This document shows, piece by piece, positions 8,566 through 10,752 of a DNA stretch of 10,752 nt. The stretch covers positions 1 to 10,752 of the forward strand of contig BQKZ01013711.1 in assembly GCA_036244855.1 (NCBI GenBank), read 5' to 3'. Positions within the stretch are counted from its first letter, which is position 1, and every line of letters starts with the position of its first letter. Source of the DNA: Temnopleurus reevesii. Taxonomy: Eukaryota; Echinodermata; Echinoidea; Temnopleuroida; Temnopleuridae. The notes under the pieces are model-generated. The model saw only the letters and a list, made by a program, of their open reading frames with translations. It did not search any database and was not told the DNA's origin. The translations under genes were made by a program, and so were the position numbers.

Positions 8566-8720
8566 AATGAAATAATTCTTGCCTTATCCCGACATGTATA
8601 CACACTGATTGACAGTGCTTTACCAAGAAGCTGTGAAAAAAATTCACAGGTATTCTCGGGTAGGAATCAAACCCACAACCTCCTGATGACTACACAGTCT
8701 TACCACTAGACCACCAAGAG
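8566..8720 (-). repeat. tRNA-derived SINE, minus strand
   Basis: On the minus strand 8653-8720 reads like a tRNA. ctcttgg and ccgagaa pair at 6 of 7 positions as an acceptor stem, there is a D-arm with A box tggtctagtggtaagac, and the T-arm gtgggtttgattcctac carries the B box. The anticodon arm is not well formed. The body runs leftward to tgaaataattcttgcc (8566), which also occurs inverted near 8879-8903. A 7-bp hairpin ctgtgaa/ttcacag flanks an A run at 8631-8649. Confidence 0.65.
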
Positions 8721-8772
8721 CCGATGCTAGTGGCGTCCTCCTTTCATGTTATAGCTACAGGTACTGCATAAA

Positions 8773-8934
8773 TATCAATTTAATGACTTTTGTGTTGGCT
8801 AGATAAATGATTTAAAATAATTCTTACCTTTATATCCCAACCATGTTTATCCATGTTGGGATAATGCAAGAAAGGGATAAGGCAAAAATTATTTCAATTG
8901 TTTATCTACCAACACAAAAATCATTAAATTGATA
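8773..8934. mobile_element. 162-bp foldback element (MITE-like)
   Basis: The outer arms, tatcaatttaatga at 8773 and tcattaaattgata ending at 8934, are perfect inverses. The inverted match continues imperfectly for about 50 bp (tttgtgttgg ... ccaacacaaa, tagataaatga ... gtttatcta). A second nested palindrome, tatcccaaccatg / catgttgggata, occupies 8833-8863. The whole unit could fold on itself. There is no coding capacity and no clear target-site duplication beyond the terminal ta. Confidence 0.7.
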
Positions 8935-8998
8935 AAAAGGAACTTGTATGATGAAGAGATTCATCTAATTCCTCTTCCCCTCCTCCCTTGTTCCCTAG

Positions 8999-9117
8999 GC
9001 CATGTGGATGATGCTGCAGCATACAGAACCAATCGACTTTGTCATCGCAACCAATAAAGTACACAGTGTCAGGCAGTTTGTGGTTGCTGCGTTCAAACAC
9101 ATAGGTGTCGAAATTGT
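8999..9117 (+). CDS. GMDS: GDP-mannose 4,6-dehydratase, internal exon E (last exon in window)
   Basis: Encodes 39 codons plus two bases: A-M-W-M-M-L-Q, then [14 protein letters not shown] and H-I-G-V-E-I-V. Human GMDS has AMWLMLQ ... DFVIATGEVHSVREFV ... HIGKTIVWEG, so the identity is secure. The family's Gly-Glu after FVIAT is Asn-Lys here, a visible departure in a conserved loop. The acceptor is ttccctag (8997-8998). The donor is GT|gtaagt at 9118, phase 2, so the Val codon is completed by an exon beyond the window. The remaining C-terminal quarter (W-E-G onward) is absent. Confidence 0.93.
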
Positions 9118-10580
9118 GTAAGTATTTGAATATTTAATAAAGGTTCCAAGCATAGTGGTAGTATTGGAAGATTTTTATTGGAAAACATTTATCATACTGA
9201 GGAGTGGGGGGGGGGGCAAATTTCGCCTCCTTCAACGTTTCATGCAATATTCCCCAAGACAACTTGTGACTTGCTGCTTTCAAGTATCGAGCAATTTTTC
9301 ATACGAAATGCATGTGCATACCGATTTATGCCTAATACCACACCCATTTGAAACAACTTTTTCAACTTCAAAATTGGTTTTAAAAAACAAGATTAGGTGC
9401 TTGTCAAATATCTTTTCCAAATTCTATTTGGAACCGGATAGTCCCTGCACAAAGTCTAAGGGATTCAAATAATTCAGTAATCAATTGGTTAATAAGTAAA
9501 ACTGGAATATTTGAAACTAAACACATTTGCATTTCAACATAGGATGTGAAATCCATGAAAGAGCAGTATTTATGAATGGTACAATGTATTTCAAAGATAT
9601 TAGCAAAGTACCACACGGATAGGCACGCAAAATTTGACTACACTAGTTTACATTAATGGCCGATAAATTTTCAATGTGCTCATGTGCGTGATAGAAAGTA
9701 GCTCTTAAGTGAGCAAAGTAACAATAAGAAATTCTGAACTAGCCCCAATGCAAAACAAAAATTAGCCCTTAACAGAAAGTAATAAAATCCTGATTATTAA
9801 GATAATTCTCGCCACTGACAAAAAATAGAAATTAGGAACAGCCGATGGTGTAATGTAATTTTTTCTGTTCACAAGTCACGTGAGTTGGGTTACCCACTTC
9901 CGGTTATGGACATTCGAGCATGTGTCTTTTGCTTTGCCAGGTTTTGGATAAAAAAGTCCAGTTTGTTATACTCTTTATTTGAGATATTTCTTGATATTAT
10001 TGATATACATGTAAATGCAAGATGCTACAAGAATTTTTTTCACCAGTTGCCCATTTTTCAAATCACATGCCCAAACACAATTTCCTTTGCTCGAAATTGA
10101 TGGCCTATGCCAATTTGTACATGTAGGAAAAGCTGCTACTTGCTCTTTCGGGCAAGTGACCATTTTATTTACTTGCCCGACAGCTTCATTTTGTTGCCCT
10201 GGGCATGCTGGCAAGTGGGTTTGTAGCGCCCTGTAATGATTAATACACCATGAGGTGTTTCTTTGATGCAGCACCACTTACCTCCGATGATGTTTGAGAA
10301 ATAAAAATCGGCAATAGTCCAAAATGATAGACGTAGCGCGTGCATTAGCTTCCAAACTGGAAGTCACCTACAGTACCCAACCTCATCAGTTCGATATTGA
10401 CGGTATCGTGAGATATTATTTGTTATCACTTGGTGTGGTCTCATACTTCAATCTCATTGGTCAATGTGTGATTCTAACCAAGTGATATGGTACCGTATCA
10501 CTTGAAAACGTGCGTATTTAAGAGTACGTGTGACACTTAGCCACGCGCATACCAGCGCACACCAGTACCACGTTACACCT
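9118..10580 (+). other. GMDS: Intron after GMDS exon E, no gene seen
   Basis: Phase-2 intron extending past the window. An 11-G run lies at 9206-9216. Small hairpins include cgggcaagt/acttgcccg at about 10149-10182. At 9220-10100 I see no exon, tRNA or recognisable element. The open frames of 70-105 codons here have no family features and no gene-like composition. Confidence 0.7.
10432..10488. repeat. Inverted repeat tatcacttggt / accaagtgata
   Basis: Perfect 11-bp arms separated by about 35 bp. The flanking text ggtatcgtgagat before the left arm and ggtaccgtatcac after the right arm echo each other. Probably part of a decayed repeat; function unknown. Confidence 0.45.
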
Positions 10581-10586
10581 TATGAG

Positions 10587-10741
10587 ATAAAATCGTTGCA
10601 CCCTGTTTGTTCTTACGTAATACGGGAAATATCACCCTGTTGATTCCATATTCCATTCGGCCTGCGGCCTCATGAAGTATGAAACCAGAAGGGTGATATT
10701 TCCTGTATTATGTGAACAAGCAGGGTGTAACTAATAAAATC
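10587..10741. mobile_element. Foldback element flanked by 8-bp direct repeat
   Basis: Inverted ends gttgcaccctg (10595) and cagggtgtaac (to 10731) continue inward for about 40 bp with few mismatches (tgttcttacgtaatacggga against tcctgtattatgtgaaca; aatatcaccct against agggtgatatt). They meet near cggcc/ggcc at about 10660. ataaaatc occurs just left (10587-10594) and just right (10734-10741, after two bases), which looks like an 8-bp target-site duplication, the length typical of hAT elements. There is no coding content. Confidence 0.65.
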
Positions 10742-10752
10742 ACCTTTTGTCG

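Noticed and set aside
8653..8720. Functional tRNA gene
   Set aside because: The A and B boxes are good but the anticodon arm is malformed and the acceptor stem has a mismatch; it is attached to a SINE-like body.
9155..9472. 105-codon frame as a gene
   Set aside because: It begins in an intron just after the exon E donor, crosses an 11-G run and has no recognisable motif or gene-like features.
9975..10277. Overlapping frames on both strands, rich in Cys or Gln
   Set aside because: They mirror each other over a small gggcaagt/acttgccc hairpin region; no family similarity and no splice or start context.

Overview
The window is animal genomic DNA, not prokaryotic: one protein-coding gene is broken into short exons by introns of about 1.8-2.3 kb that are full of repeats. 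On the + strand it carries five consecutive internal exons of GDP-mannose 4,6-dehydratase (GMDS), the NADP-dependent short-chain dehydrogenase/reductase that starts de novo GDP-L-fucose synthesis. The exons lie at 80-189, 2107-2299, 4634-4738, 7083-7210 and 8999-9117. Together they give 655 coding bases, about 218 residues, corresponding to the middle of the roughly 370-residue protein. Splice phases are consistent at every junction. The N-terminal (Gly-rich NADP loop) and C-terminal exons lie outside the window. One N at 8474 indicates a draft assembly. Recurrent tacatgta-type words, tRNA-derived SINE heads and a 'tatagcgc ... gcgctttaca' repeat suggest a marine invertebrate deuterostome, perhaps an echinoderm; this taxonomic call is inference only.

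Layout. 80-189: first exon in the window, followed at about 258-1300 by a decaying tandem array of seven partial copies of its 3' part, each with intron DNA (period about 153-159 bp). 2107-2299: exon with the catalytic Thr, Glu and Tyr. 2357-2540: a palindromic copy of a structured dispersed repeat. 2936-3800: palindromic A/T-rich repeats and a pair of 35-bp inverted repeats enclosing a 'tatagcgc' repeat. 4184-4258: a 75-nt near-perfect hairpin resembling a pre-miRNA. 4634-4738: exon with the catalytic Lys. 4845-5420: composite repeat with a tRNA-derived SINE head on the minus strand. 6411-7210: a second tandem exon array, in which four partial copies of the exon's 5' part precede the intact exon at 7083-7210. 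7252-8090: inverted copies of the structured repeat around an anonymous 61-codon ORF and a small tandem repeat. 8566-8934: another tRNA-like SINE head and a 162-bp foldback. 8999-9117: last exon. 9118-10752: intron with hairpins, ending in a foldback element bounded by an 8-bp direct repeat.

The most unusual feature is the pair of exon-fragment arrays. They are mirror images: array 1 repeats the donor half downstream of its intact exon, and array 2 repeats the acceptor half upstream of its intact exon. In the best-preserved copies of both arrays nearly every difference from the live exon is synonymous. In array 1 several units form open cassettes of 108 or 111 nt, separated by constant 45-nt spacers that begin gtaagt and usually end in tag. 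The cassette is in phase with the gene at that intron. Whether any of this is spliced into mRNA cannot be decided from DNA alone.
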